Shown here piece by piece: positions 37,028-45,024 of a stretch of 64,000 bases of DNA; within the stretch, counting starts at the first letter, position 1; each line of letters opens with the position of its first letter. Under the pieces are notes generated by a model, which saw only the letters and a program-made list of their open reading frames with translations, was not told the origin of the DNA and made no database searches. The stretch is from a bacterium (GTDB lineage: Bacteria > Bacillota > Bacilli > Lactobacillales > Streptococcaceae), in NCBI GenBank assembly GCA_905221195.1, contig CAJNCF010000003.1, positions 186,001-250,000 of the forward strand. The letters run 5' to 3'. The position numbers and the translations under genes are program-made.

Positions 37028-38278
37028 TCAATTTATCTGCTCATGCCCCAGTATGTGGCTCCGTACTTCTGAGATAAAATAGAGAGATCCTGTGACGAAC
37101 AATAAGTCCTGCGCGTCGACTCTTGCTTCGAAACTGCTGATAAATTCTCGGTAAGAAGGAATGACGTCGTAACCCGTTACATCTGTCTCGTCCAGAGCTC
37201 CTTGATAGTCAAAGCCAGTCACCTTGAGTTCCACCTGAGGTAAATTTTCAGTCAGATACCCCAACATCCCTTGATAATCCTTACGTTTCAAAGCTCCAAA
37301 GAGGATTTGAGGGCGATAACCTTCCTGCTCTTTTTCTTTGATAAACTCAACCAAGCGAGTCAAGGCAGGGAGGTTATGCGCTCCATCCAAATAAATCTGC
37401 GGACGAATACGCTCCAAGCGACCAGCCCAATGGGTCTGTTCTAAGGCCTCTCTTACAGCCTGCTCATCAACAACTTCCTTTTCTTCCCTCATAAAAAGAA
37501 GAAAGGTTTGCAACGCCAAGGCCGCATTTTCCTGCTGATAGGCTCCTTCCAAGCCTATGTTCAACTGTGAGAGGGTTCCTAAAGAACTTAAAAAATCTCC
37601 ATTCAGCATTGAAAAATCTTGACCTGCCTGATAAAGGTCAACAGCTAAAGAGTCTGCTTTTTTCTGACAAACAAGCCTAGCTTCTGAAGGCAACTTAGCA
37701 ATCACTGCCTTCTTACCAGCCTTGAAAATGCCAGCTTTCTGCTCTGCGATTGCTTCTAGACTATCACCCAAGGTCTCCTGATGGTCAAGCCCGATGGAAG
37801 TGATGACAGCAATCTCTCCAGTTACCACATTAGTCGTGTCAAGCAAGCCACCAATTCCCACTTCTAGTAAAACCAAATCCACCTCTTGCTCTCTAAAATA
37901 GAGGAAAGCAATCAAGGTCAGCAATTCAAAAAAGGACAACTGGTCATGAATTTGCAAAAGCGTTTTTTCCATCTCCTTGACCTGCTCAGCTAAACGGATA
38001 AAGTCTGCATCAGCTATTGGTTGCCCATTAATGCAGATTCGGTCATTGATAGAGACAATATGAGGGGAGGTGAAGGTCGCAACTTTTTTGCCATGTCCCA
38101 TAAATAATTCCCTCATAAAAGCAATGGTAGAGCCTTTCCCATTAGTCCCTGTTACGTGGATAATAGGGTAAGACTTCTCAGGATTTTCTAACAAATCCAC
38201 CGCTTCTTGCATTCTGTCCAAACCTGATCGAAAATTCAAACCGATCCGACTATGAAGCCATTCTTCTACTTCAAACAT
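37028..38278 (-). CDS. folC: folylpolyglutamate synthase / dihydrofolate synthase
   Basis: A 416-residue Mur-ligase-family enzyme that adds glutamate to dihydropteroate and folates. The ATP loop VTGTNGKGST is at residues 42-51; a second motif is LLEVGIGGLLDTTNVV; the C-terminal domain has DGAHNLPAL. Stands alone between a lipoprotein gene and the hairpin array. Confidence 0.95.
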   Translation of the reverse strand: MFEVEEWLHSRIGLNFRSGLDRMQEAVDLLENPEKSYPIIHVTGTNGKGSTIAFMRELFMGHGKKVATFTSPHIVSINDRICINGQPIADADFIRLAEQVKEMEKTLLQIHDQLSFFELLTLIAFLYFREQEVDLVLLEVGIGGLLDTTNVVTGEIAVITSIGLDHQETLGDSLEAIAEQKAGIFKAGKKAVIAKLPSEARLVCQKKADSLAVDLYQAGQDFSMLNGDFLSSLGTLSQLNIGLEGAYQQENAALALQTFLLFMREEKEVVDEQAVREALEQTHWAGRLERIRPQIYLDGAHNLPALTRLVEFIKEKEQEGYRPQILFGALKRKDYQGMLGYLTENLPQVELKVTGFDYQGALDETDVTGYDVIPSYREFISSFEARVDAQDLLFVTGSLYFISEVRSHILGHEQIN

Positions 38279-38331
38279 ACACCTCTCCTTGACAAAAGTC
38301 TAATCAATTATCTAGCAAAATTCCGTAGATA

Positions 38332-38368
38332 ACAAAAAATGAGGTCAGGATTTTCGTCCCGACCTCTT
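38332..38368 (-). terminator. terminator of the UPF0473-ruvX-ireB operon
   Basis: GAGGTC-A-GGA (38341-38350) pairs with TCC-C-GACCTC (38357-38366), followed by ATTTTTTG on the minus strand. It lies 270 bases after the last gene, beyond the hairpin array. Confidence 0.8.
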
Positions 38369-38410
38369 ACCTGGTTAGCTAATCACTAGCAACTATGAAT
38401 ATTAACTTGG

Positions 38411-38637
38411 GCTAAAAACGTCCACAGGACGTTCCAACTCTTCCAATTTCTAGGAGTTGGGGTGATACAGTCTCCCAGACTTACCAGTTCTCTCTTATTT
38501 AAAGGAACTGGGGTAAAAATATCCACTGGACCTACTTACGGTCTTATTTTTAGCGTAAGGCTAAACACGTCCACAGGACGTTCCAACTCTTCTAATTTCT
38601 AGGAGTTGGGGTAAAAATATCCCCCGGATATTTTTAC
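38411..38637 (-). repeat. tandem array of covarying double hairpins
   Basis: Three degenerate units lie between the UPF0473 stop codon and the terminator. Each holds two hairpins. Unit A (38418-38460) has ACGTCC/GGACGT and CCAACTC/GAGTTGG. Unit B (38469-38511) has AGTCT/AGACT and CCAGTTC/GAACTGG. Unit C (38567-38609) repeats unit A nearly exactly. A further 12-base perfect hairpin, GTAAAAATATCC (38611-38622) with GGATATTTTTAC (38626-38637), follows and includes the UPF0473 stop codon. Unit B keeps pairing although its bases differ. Similar to dispersed terminator-like repeats of pneumococci, but the family is not certain. Confidence 0.75.
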
Positions 38638-38939
38638 TCCTCCATAAAACTGTTGAAGACTTCTTCAATCATGTTCCATTCGTCTTCGGAGTCTTCTGGA
38701 ATTGGTTGCAATTCGCCTTCTGTTCCATCTTCGTTTTCGATGAATGAGTAAGCTTGGATTTCAACTTGTCCGTCTTCGTCTTCTTCTGCGTTAACTGGCA
38801 CTAGAAGAACATAGTTTTTACCAAATTCTTCTTTTCCGTCAATCGTCAAAAGGATTTCAAACAAGGTTTCATTTCCTTGCTCATCTACTAGTGTGATTAG
38901 TTCACGTTCTTCGTGGTCATGGTTATGATCGTGTGACAT
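38634..38939 (-). CDS. UPF0473/DUF1292 acidic protein
   Basis: A 101-residue, very acidic protein starting with a histidine cluster ([13 protein letters not shown]), a plausible metal-binding tail. DUF1292 proteins often follow ruvX and ireB; their function is unknown. Fifteen bases after ruvX. Its stop codon lies inside a hairpin that opens the downstream repeat array. Confidence 0.88.
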   Translation of the reverse strand: MSHDHNHDHEERELITLVDEQGNETLFEILLTIDGKEEFGKNYVLLVPVNAEEDEDGQVEIQAYSFIENEDGTEGELQPIPEDSEDEWNMIEEVFNSFMEE

Positions 38940-38954
38940 AGCCTCTCCTTTATA

Positions 38955-39374
38955 TTAAAATTTTCTATCTAAATAATTTTGTAAAATCAGCTGAGCTGCT
39001 AACTTATCAATGACTTTCTTTCGCTTGTTACGGCTGATATCTGCTTGTTCAATCAACATGCGCTCTGCGGCAACTGTTGTCAAGCGTTCATCTTGATAGT
39101 CTACTGGTAAACCAAAAAGCTCTTCTAGCTTGGCTCCGTATGATTGACTAGCTTCCACGCGCGGTCCACTTGTATTGTTCATGTTTTTAGGCAAGCCCAC
39201 TACAAATCGTTCCACCTTGTAAGTATCAACCAACTCCTTAACGCGGTCAAAACCAAACTGGCCTTGTTCCTCATTAATTTGGATGATTTCAAGCCCTTGA
39301 GCTGTAAAACCGAGCGGATCGCTAATGGCCACCCCTACCGTTTTTGAACCGACGTCCAATCCCATAATTCTCAT
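38955..39374 (-). CDS. ruvX: Holliday junction resolvase-like RuvX/YqgF
   Basis: A 139-residue RNase H-fold nuclease. It starts [19 protein letters not shown], with the first metal-binding aspartate, and has [10 protein letters not shown] and [10 protein letters not shown], which supply the other conserved acidic residues. In other bacteria it trims the 5' end of 16S rRNA. Three bases after ireB. Confidence 0.93.
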   Translation of the reverse strand: MRIMGLDVGSKTVGVAISDPLGFTAQGLEIIQINEEQGQFGFDRVKELVDTYKVERFVVGLPKNMNNTSGPRVEASQSYGAKLEELFGLPVDYQDERLTTVAAERMLIEQADISRNKRKKVIDKLAAQLILQNYLDRKF

Positions 39375-39377
39375 AGG

Positions 39378-39644
39378 TTATAGATCGACTCCTTGTCCTT
39401 TTAGGTAGTAGCGAACCAATTCCTCAACGATTTCATCACGCTCATACTTACGGATTTGATTTCGTGCATTATTATAACGAGGAACGTAGGCAGGGTCTCC
39501 ACTCAATACGTAACCTACGATTTGATTAATTGGGTTGTAGCCCTTATCGTTCAACGAAGCATAGACATCAGTCAAAGTTTCGCTAATTTCTTTTTTATTG
39601 GAATCGTCCAATTTAAAACGTACTGTTTCTTCAGTAAATCCCAT
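39378..39644 (-). CDS. ireB: IreB-family protein (UPF0297)
   Basis: An 88-residue protein, N-terminus [19 protein letters not shown]. In enterococci IreB is a substrate of the Ser/Thr kinase IreK and restrains cephalosporin resistance. Head of the ireB-ruvX-UPF0473 operon, a conserved trio in Firmicutes. AAAGAGGGTG stands before the ATG. Confidence 0.9.
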
Positions 39645-39674
39645 TCTAACACCCTCTTTCCTTAGAATAGTACC

Positions 39675-39703
39675 ATTATAGCATAATTCCTTACCTTCTA
39701 CAA
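39675..39703 (-). promoter_or_regulatory. ireB operon promoter
   Basis: -35 TTGTAG (39698-39703), 17 bases, -10 TATAAT (39675-39680) with TG ahead of it, on the minus strand. Confidence 0.7.
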
Positions 39704-39730
39704 TTCAGGCAGTCTATTTATTTGGATTTT

Positions 39731-40300
39731 CTACTGTTCTGTCGCACCATTTGCCAATCTGTCTGAAATATATTTGCTTGGTTCATTTTTCAAAAGATTT
39801 TCCAAGCCAATATTCTTCAGATATTCCAACTGAGAAGCCTTCTTGAAATCCAAAACTTGAAAATCATAACTAGTCGTTGTTTGAAGTTCTGTTGCGCTCA
39901 ATAGTTTTGTTTCAAGCTTAAATCCTGCCAATTTACGAGCTTCTATGATGGACTCATCTTTCTCCTCCGCCTCAAGAAGAGCTTTTTGAGTTTCTTCCAC
40001 ACCATGTTGGTCAATATAGGTTTTCAACTCATCTGAGACTGGACGCTTTTGCTGAATGGTTAGGTTCAAAAAAGTCTTGTCTTTGTATGTAATGGTTTGG
40101 GTTTGCTGGCTACCATCATCTGACTTGGGAAAGACCAAAGTCTTGGTGACAACTGTGTTCTTCTCAGCATTTTCAATAACTGGCAATGCTGATTGAAGCG
40201 TATCCTTTTCTGTTTTTGTAGCTGGTCCCGCTTCTTTTTTCTGTCCACAACCAACCAGGACAAAAAGGAAAGCTAGACTAACAAGAACTATTTTTTTCAT
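39731..40300 (-). CDS. YehR-like lipoprotein (DUF1307)
   Basis: A 189-residue lipoprotein. Signal residues end at VLVGC (Cys18), then a charged linker and a domain with the run TLVFPKSDDGSQQTQTITYK followed by helices, as in DUF1307 proteins. It is anchored outside the membrane; function unknown. Ends 86 bases before the ireB start, with no hairpin clearly seen; it follows the spx terminator. Confidence 0.78.
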   Translation of the reverse strand: MKKIVLVSLAFLFVLVGCGQKKEAGPATKTEKDTLQSALPVIENAEKNTVVTKTLVFPKSDDGSQQTQTITYKDKTFLNLTIQQKRPVSDELKTYIDQHGVEETQKALLEAEEKDESIIEARKLAGFKLETKLLSATELQTTTSYDFQVLDFKKASQLEYLKNIGLENLLKNEPSKYISDRLANGATEQ

Positions 40301-40332
40301 TTCTTTCTTCTTTCTTTTTGAGATTAAAATAG

Positions 40333-40360
40333 AATAAGACTGGGAATTGCTCCCAGCCTT
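40333..40360 (-). terminator. spx terminator
   Basis: CTGGGA (40340-40345) with TCCCAG (40351-40356), TCTTATT following on the minus strand. Confidence 0.75.
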
Positions 40361-40365
40361 GATGT

Positions 40366-40764
40366 TTATAGAGCTGCACGCAAACGTGCTTCTGCATTTT
40401 CTACATTACGGACAGAGCGTGGTAGGAAGGCACGAATATCGTCTTCCTTGTAGCCAACTTGCAGGCGTTTTTCATCCACAAGGATTGGGCTCTTTAAAAT
40501 TCTCGGTGTTTCCATAATCAGATTGAGGACTTCGTTGACACTCAAATCTTCAATATCCACTCCAAGGGCTTTGGCATAGCGATTTTTAGACGAAACGATG
40601 CTGGCTATTCCGTTATCTGTTTTGGTTAGAATATCCAGTAATTCTTCTCGCGTAATTCCTTCTTTACCAAGATTTTGTTCTTTATAACTTAACTGGTGGG
40701 CATTGAGCCAGGTTTTTGCTTTTTTACAACTAGTACAACTTGAGACTGTATAAATTTTAATCAT
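40366..40764 (-). CDS. spx: Spx/ArsC-family regulator
   Basis: A 132-residue thioredoxin-like protein that binds the RNA polymerase alpha C-terminal domain and redirects transcription under thiol stress. The redox switch Cys10-Thr-Ser-Cys13 is intact. The RPRILKSPILVDEKR-like segment (TPRILKSPILVDEKR) and the C-terminal GYKEDDIRAFLPR are typical. Which of the two streptococcal Spx paralogs it is cannot be told. The extended -10 TGGTATAAT lies at 40806-40813. Confidence 0.88.
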   Translation of the reverse strand: MIKIYTVSSCTSCKKAKTWLNAHQLSYKEQNLGKEGITREELLDILTKTDNGIASIVSSKNRYAKALGVDIEDLSVNEVLNLIMETPRILKSPILVDEKRLQVGYKEDDIRAFLPRSVRNVENAEARLRAAL

Positions 40765-40805
40765 GTACCTACCCCTTTCGCTACATGTTACTATCAGTTT
40801 AGTCT

Positions 40806-40811
40806 ATTATA
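40806..40811 (-). promoter_or_regulatory. spx extended -10 promoter
   Basis: TATAAT with TGG in front on the minus strand, about 40 bases before the spx start; the -35 is poor, as expected for an extended -10. The leader includes GAAAGGGG as ribosome binding site. Confidence 0.5.
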
Positions 40812-40899
40812 CCATAAAAAACATCCGACTTGCGACCTATTTTTAAATTTTTTTGACTTTTTTCGTCATTTTCGTACTTTTTTCTTGACAAAATGAAAT

Positions 40900-43560
40900 T
40901 TACAGCCATTCTTGATATTTCTTGATATAGATTTTTTTCACAATTGTCACGCTAATCATATACAAAATGATGATGAAAAGTAAAAAGATGAAATAAATCG
41001 GTTTTAAAGGAGTGAGATGAAGTAGGCTTGCGAGTGGACTGTAGGGAAGGAAGGTCACAAAGGCTGCAGCCAAGAAGGTTGTCACAAGGACTAGCCAAGC
41101 TGGACGACTTTGTAAAAAGGGAATTTTGGCTGAACGCAGCATATGAATAACCATGGTCTGTGACCACATGGACTCGATAAACCAACCTGTCTGGAACAAG
41201 ATAATAAAGCCTACGGCCGACTCTGCTCCATGAACATAGGCATGACCTGTCGTCATGGGTACAATGATAAAATAGAGCAAAATAAAGGTCAAAATATCAA
41301 AAGCAGAAGAAATAGGACCCATCCAAACCATGAAACGTGTAATAGACTTGGCTTCCCATGTATGCGGATTTCTCAAAAAATCTTTGTCCACCTTGTCAAA
41401 AGGCAAGGCAATACAAGATAAATCATAGACTAGATTTAGGATAATCAAATGGACTGGTGCCATTGGTAAAAAGGGTAAAAAGATTCCAGAGACCAATAGG
41501 GATAAGATATTTCCAAAATTAGAACTCACTGTCATTTTGATATATTTGGTCATATTGGCATAGACCTTACGCCCTTCAACAAGTCCTTTTTCAAGCACCA
41601 TGAGATCCTTATCAAGCAGGATAACATCAGCCGTTTCTTTGGCAATATCTACTGCTGTATCAACAGAAATCCCCACATCTGCAACTTTCATAGAAGGAGC
41701 ATCATTGATTCCATCTCCCATATAGCCGACAGCATGACCATTAGCCTTAAATTGCAAAATAATTCTTGCTTTTTGGTCAGGAGAAAGTTTGGCGAAGACG
41801 GTTACCTCCTCTACGGCTTGGGCCAATTCTTGATCACTCATCTGATCAATTTCAGACCCCAACAGCATCTGATTGATATCCAAACCAACCTTTTCACAGA
41901 CTGCTTGGGTAACTTTTTCGTTGTCTCCTGTTAAAATCTTTGTTTGAACTCCATGTTCTAACAAAGCCTTAATTGCTGGTGCTGCTGATGGTTTAGGAGG
42001 ATCTAGGAAGGCTAAATAACCAGTTAGAATCATATCCCCTTCGTCATCAACTGTATAGGCATGACCTTCCCTTAAACCTGACTTATAGGCCACTCCCAAG
42101 ACACGCAAACCTTGTTGATTGAGTTGTCGGACTTCCGCTAATATTTCTTCTCTAATAGCATCTGTCAAGGGAGTAATCACTCCTTGGTATTCCGCATGAC
42201 TGGAAATCGTCAACATTTCCTCTAGGGCACCCTTGGTTACCAAACTAACAACTTCGTGTTCATCCTTGACGATGACACTCATCCGTCTGCGTTCAAAATC
42301 AAAGGGAAGCTCATCGATTTTTTGAAAAGTTTGAGCCAGATTTTGCAAGAGGGCGTGTTCTTTGGCTTCCTTTTCAGTCCGTTTGATAATGGCTCTGTCC
42401 ATCAAATTTTTTAAGCCCGTTTGAAAATAAGAATTGAGATAAGCTCGTCTCAAGACGGTCAAATCCAAGCGTCCGTGGATGTCCAAGGGATATTCAAGGA
42501 CAATTTCGTCTTGAGTTAGAGTTCCTGTCTTATCTGTACACAAGATATCAATCGCCCCTAAGTCCTGTATGGCATTGAGTTTCTTGATAACCACTTTTTC
42601 CTTGGCCATGATAATGGAGCCTTTTGCTAGGCTAGCGGTAATAATCATAGGAAGCATCTCAGGTGTCAAGCCAACACCAACACTCAAAGCAAATACACCA
42701 GCTTCCAACCAGTCTCCATCTGTCAAACCATTAGACAAGAAAACAATGGGCACCATGACCAACATCAAACGAATCAAGAGCCACGAAATACTATTCATCT
42801 CCCGCTCAAACGAAGTGGGCTCGTCATAGGTGTTCAGAGTCTGCTCAATGGCCCCCATCATGGTATCATCACCAACCGCCAAAACCACGGCCTTGGCACT
42901 ACCAGACAAAACATTGGTTCCCATAAAAGCCAAGGATTCTGCTTCGAGAAGACTATCAGATTGTTGAACCGTTGCCTTGGTCAAGGCCAATTTTTCAACA
43001 GAATCACTTTCGCCTGTCAAGCCAGACTGTTGTACAAAGAAATCGCGCGACTCAAATAAAAGAAGATCTGCTGGAATCATGTCTCCAGCGCTTAATTTAA
43101 CCACGTCACCTACTACCAAATCATCGATAGGTACTTCTTGGATTTCTCCTTGACGAATGACTGTCGCTGTGTTGACAATCATTTTTGAAAGATTGGTGGC
43201 TGCCTTGTCACTGCGGAGTTCTTGGATAAATCGAATGCCTCCAGAAATGAGGACTAGGACAACGATGATAATGGAAGTCGTCGGATCTTCTTGACCTGGT
43301 TTTGCCAACCAGACATTGGTCACTAAGGAAATCACGGCGATAACCAGCAAGATGATTGTAAAAGGATTGATAATCGATTCGTAAATCTTTTTCAAAATCG
43401 AATCTTCTTGGCCTTTGGTAATCACATTTTCGCCATAGAGGTCACAATTTTTCTCCACCTGCTCCTCTGTCAAACCGTTTAAACTGGTATGATAAAAAGT
43501 TAGACTCTCGTCTAAAGGGACTTGAATAGCTGTTGCTAATCTTTCTTTTGTAGTTTTCAT
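40900..43560 (-). CDS. mgtA: magnesium-translocating P-type ATPase (P3B)
   Basis: An 886-residue membrane pump that imports magnesium using ATP. It has the phosphorylation motif DKTGTLT, the dephosphorylation loop LTGESD, and the hinge GDGINDAPSMKVADVG. Ten helices are expected; the last six follow the hinge. The length and the large C-terminal helix bundle fit MgtA/MgtB rather than calcium or manganese pumps. The ATG at 43560 has AGGAG six bases upstream, but both lie within a strong hairpin. Control comes from the M-box-like riboswitch and the leader peptide upstream. The corA gene is about 4 kb away. Confidence 0.95.
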   Translation of the reverse strand: MKTTKERLATAIQVPLDESLTFYHTSLNGLTEEQVEKNCDLYGENVITKGQEDSILKKIYESIINPFTIILLVIAVISLVTNVWLAKPGQEDPTTSIIIVVLVLISGGIRFIQELRSDKAATNLSKMIVNTATVIRQGEIQEVPIDDLVVGDVVKLSAGDMIPADLLLFESRDFFVQQSGLTGESDSVEKLALTKATVQQSDSLLEAESLAFMGTNVLSGSAKAVVLAVGDDTMMGAIEQTLNTYDEPTSFEREMNSISWLLIRLMLVMVPIVFLSNGLTDGDWLEAGVFALSVGVGLTPEMLPMIITASLAKGSIIMAKEKVVIKKLNAIQDLGAIDILCTDKTGTLTQDEIVLEYPLDIHGRLDLTVLRRAYLNSYFQTGLKNLMDRAIIKRTEKEAKEHALLQNLAQTFQKIDELPFDFERRRMSVIVKDEHEVVSLVTKGALEEMLTISSHAEYQGVITPLTDAIREEILAEVRQLNQQGLRVLGVAYKSGLREGHAYTVDDEGDMILTGYLAFLDPPKPSAAPAIKALLEHGVQTKILTGDNEKVTQAVCEKVGLDINQMLLGSEIDQMSDQELAQAVEEVTVFAKLSPDQKARIILQFKANGHAVGYMGDGINDAPSMKVADVGISVDTAVDIAKETADVILLDKDLMVLEKGLVEGRKVYANMTKYIKMTVSSNFGNILSLLVSGIFLPFLPMAPVHLIILNLVYDLSCIALPFDKVDKDFLRNPHTWEAKSITRFMVWMGPISSAFDILTFILLYFIIVPMTTGHAYVHGAESAVGFIILFQTGWFIESMWSQTMVIHMLRSAKIPFLQSRPAWLVLVTTFLAAAFVTFLPYSPLASLLHLTPLKPIYFIFLLFIIILYMISVTIVKKIYIKKYQEWL

Positions 43561-43609
43561 TGGTTTCTCCTATCTGTATGAATGATGTGTTTCATACACA
43601 GAGACCAAT
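43559..43609 (-). promoter_or_regulatory. hairpin sequestering the mgtA ribosome binding site
   Basis: On the minus strand ATTGGT (43609-43604) pairs with ACCAAT (43564-43559), CTC (43603-43601) with GAG (43569-43567) across a two-base bulge, and TGTATGAA (43598-43591) with TTCATACA (43582-43575). The mgtA site AGGAG and the A and T of its start codon are in the stem. Its 5' arm also pairs with leader codons 13-16, so opening and closing are exclusive states. Confidence 0.75.
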
Positions 43610-43613
43610 CACT

Positions 43614-43685
43614 TTATAAGGGCAGAACGACACAAATCAGCGATTGGCTGTGTATGTGCGGTTCCGGATGGTCGTCAATTTGCAT
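43614..43685 (-). CDS. mgtA leader peptide, candidate magnesium sensor
   Basis: A 23-residue peptide starting MQIDDHPEPH and ending with a hydrophobic tail (LICVVLPL). AAAGGAG seven bases ahead of the ATG is the best ribosome binding site in the leader. It ends 53 bases before mgtA. Residues 4-9, Asp-Asp-His-Pro-Glu-Pro, recall the acidic/proline stretch of the enteric MgtL leader peptide, where low magnesium makes ribosomes fall off. Bases of codons 13-16 (CCAATCGCT, 43639-43647) can pair with AGTGATTGG (43605-43613) immediately after the stop codon, the 5' arm of the hairpin hiding the mgtA start. No homolog by name is known to me. Confidence 0.72.
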   Translation of the reverse strand: MQIDDHPEPHIHSQSLICVVLPL

Positions 43686-43716
43686 CGTCTGTCTCCTTTC
43701 TTTGTTTTAAACAGTA

Positions 43717-43744
43717 GAAAATCCCACCATAAAATGGCAGGATT
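43717..43744 (-). terminator. hairpin after the M-box, probable terminator
   Basis: AATCCTGCCAT pairs with ATGGTGGGATT (43734-43744 with 43720-43730) around three T, ten Watson-Crick pairs and one G-T. Only a short T run (TTTC) follows, so termination may be partial. It lies between the riboswitch and the leader peptide. Confidence 0.6.
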
Positions 43745-43767
43745 AAAAAACTAATTATCTGTTTTTC

Positions 43768-43907
43768 GTTCAAGCTTTAACTCCATAGGGCAATGAAATG
43801 AGCTTAGTCTTGGCCTTCGCGACCAGGACTGTTGACCAACGAGTAGTGTCTCCACTGCTTTGCGGTAGTCATCCGTATCCCTATGGTAGCCTCACCTACC
43901 GTTTTCG
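43768..43907 (-). promoter_or_regulatory. M-box (ykoK-type) magnesium riboswitch
   Basis: The conserved blocks of the M-box appear in order on the minus strand: GGTGAGGCT near the start, GGTCAACAG in the middle, GTTAAAGCT near the end. P2 is clear, CCATAGGG with CCCTATGG (43879-43886 and 43783-43790). A clean P1 stem was not found, which is the main doubt. Located between the mgtA promoter and the terminator hairpin, as expected for a transcription-attenuating magnesium sensor. Confidence 0.78.
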
Positions 43908-43913
43908 TTTTTC

Positions 43914-43942
43914 AGTATAAACCTTTAAAATTTAAAAGTCAA
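43914..43942 (-). promoter_or_regulatory. mgtA promoter
   Basis: -35 TTGACT (43937-43942), 17 bases, -10 TATACT (43914-43919). Transcription would begin close to 43907, at the first base of the riboswitch. Confidence 0.85.
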
Positions 43943-43962
43943 TCATTTGAGTCGTTTAACTC

Positions 43963-45024
43963 TTAAATAACTATCAACTCTTTTGGAGCTAGGGTCAACA
44001 ATTCACAACCCGTCTCTGTAATCAAGATATCATCCTCGATACGAACACCATATTTACCTTCAATATAAATACCTGGCTCGTCTGTCAAGGCCATACCTGC
44101 CTTAATAGTTTCTGTAGAAGTTTGGCTAAAGTAAGGTTCTTCATGGATATCCAGTCCAATACCGTGTCCAATACCGTGGGTAAAGTAGTCGCCATAACCT
44201 GCCTCGATGATAATATCACGAGGAATTTTGTCAAAGTCACGGAAACCTAATCCTGCTTTAGCCTGGTCAATCAAGGCTTGATTGGCTTTGAGAACCGTAT
44301 TGTAAATCTCTGCCTGCTCATCACTGACGTGTCCCAAGTAGATAGTCCGGGTCATATCGCTGACATAGTGATCATAGAGACATCCGAAATCCATTGTAAT
44401 GGCTTCTCCTAGTTCCACTGGCTTGTGAATAGGATGAGCATGAGGTTTGGAAGAATTGATACCGCTAGCTAGAATCGTATCAAAAGACAAGCCAGATGCT
44501 CCCAACTCCCGCATACGGAAGTCAAGGAAGTTGGCAATTTCAATTTCAGTCTTTCCTGGCTTGATAAAGTCAAGCGCATCACGGAAAGCTTGGTCTGAGA
44601 TAGAACAAGCCTTGCGAATAGCTGCAATCTCCGCCTCATCCTTAATCATACGAAGGCCTTCAACAAACTGAGTTTGTGGAAGCAAGTCAATTCCTTCAAA
44701 GGCTGCCTGCATACGGTGGTAATAAGAGACCGAAATCTCATCCTCAAAACCGATTCGAGACAAGCCCATGTCCTTAACAATCCCTGCAATGACAGCCAAT
44801 TCATCACGGTCAGCCACAATCTCAAAACCACTGGTTTCTTGCTTAGCTGCAATGATATAGCGAGAATCTGTCACCAAAACCTGACGGTCACGACTGATGA
44901 AGACTGTCCCATTTGACCCCCAAAAACCAGTCAGGTAATAGACGTTTTTAAGATTGTTGATGATAATGCCATCCAGTTCCTTTTCTTGCATTTTAGATAG
45001 AAATGCTTGTACGCGTTTATTCAT
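43963..45024 (-). CDS. M24-family Xaa-Pro aminopeptidase/dipeptidase
   Basis: A 353-residue metallopeptidase that cleaves bonds next to proline. The N-terminal creatinase-like domain (residues 1-125) precedes the pita-bread catalytic domain. Metal ligands are the aspartates in [18 protein letters not shown], the histidine in [13 protein letters not shown], and the glutamates in [11 protein letters not shown] and VRIEDDI. Its start overlaps the uvrA stop by eight bases, so the two are coupled. Confidence 0.9.
   Translation of the reverse strand: MNKRVQAFLSKMQEKELDGIIINNLKNVYYLTGFWGSNGTVFISRDRQVLVTDSRYIIAAKQETSGFEIVADRDELAVIAGIVKDMGLSRIGFEDEISVSYYHRMQAAFEGIDLLPQTQFVEGLRMIKDEAEIAAIRKACSISDQAFRDALDFIKPGKTEIEIANFLDFRMRELGASGLSFDTILASGINSSKPHAHPIHKPVELGEAITMDFGCLYDHYVSDMTRTIYLGHVSDEQAEIYNTVLKANQALIDQAKAGLGFRDFDKIPRDIIIEAGYGDYFTHGIGHGIGLDIHEEPYFSQTSTETIKAGMALTDEPGIYIEGKYGVRIEDDILITETGCELLTLAPKELIVI

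Noticed and set aside
38411..38637. CRISPR array
   Set aside because: Repeats are few, imperfect and hairpin-forming with covarying stems; no spacers of constant length and no cas genes.
43559..43907. yybP-ykoY manganese riboswitch at mgtA
   Set aside because: The conserved blocks (GGTGAGGCT, GGTCAACAG, GTTAAAGCT) are those of the M-box, and the ATPase is of the P3B magnesium type.
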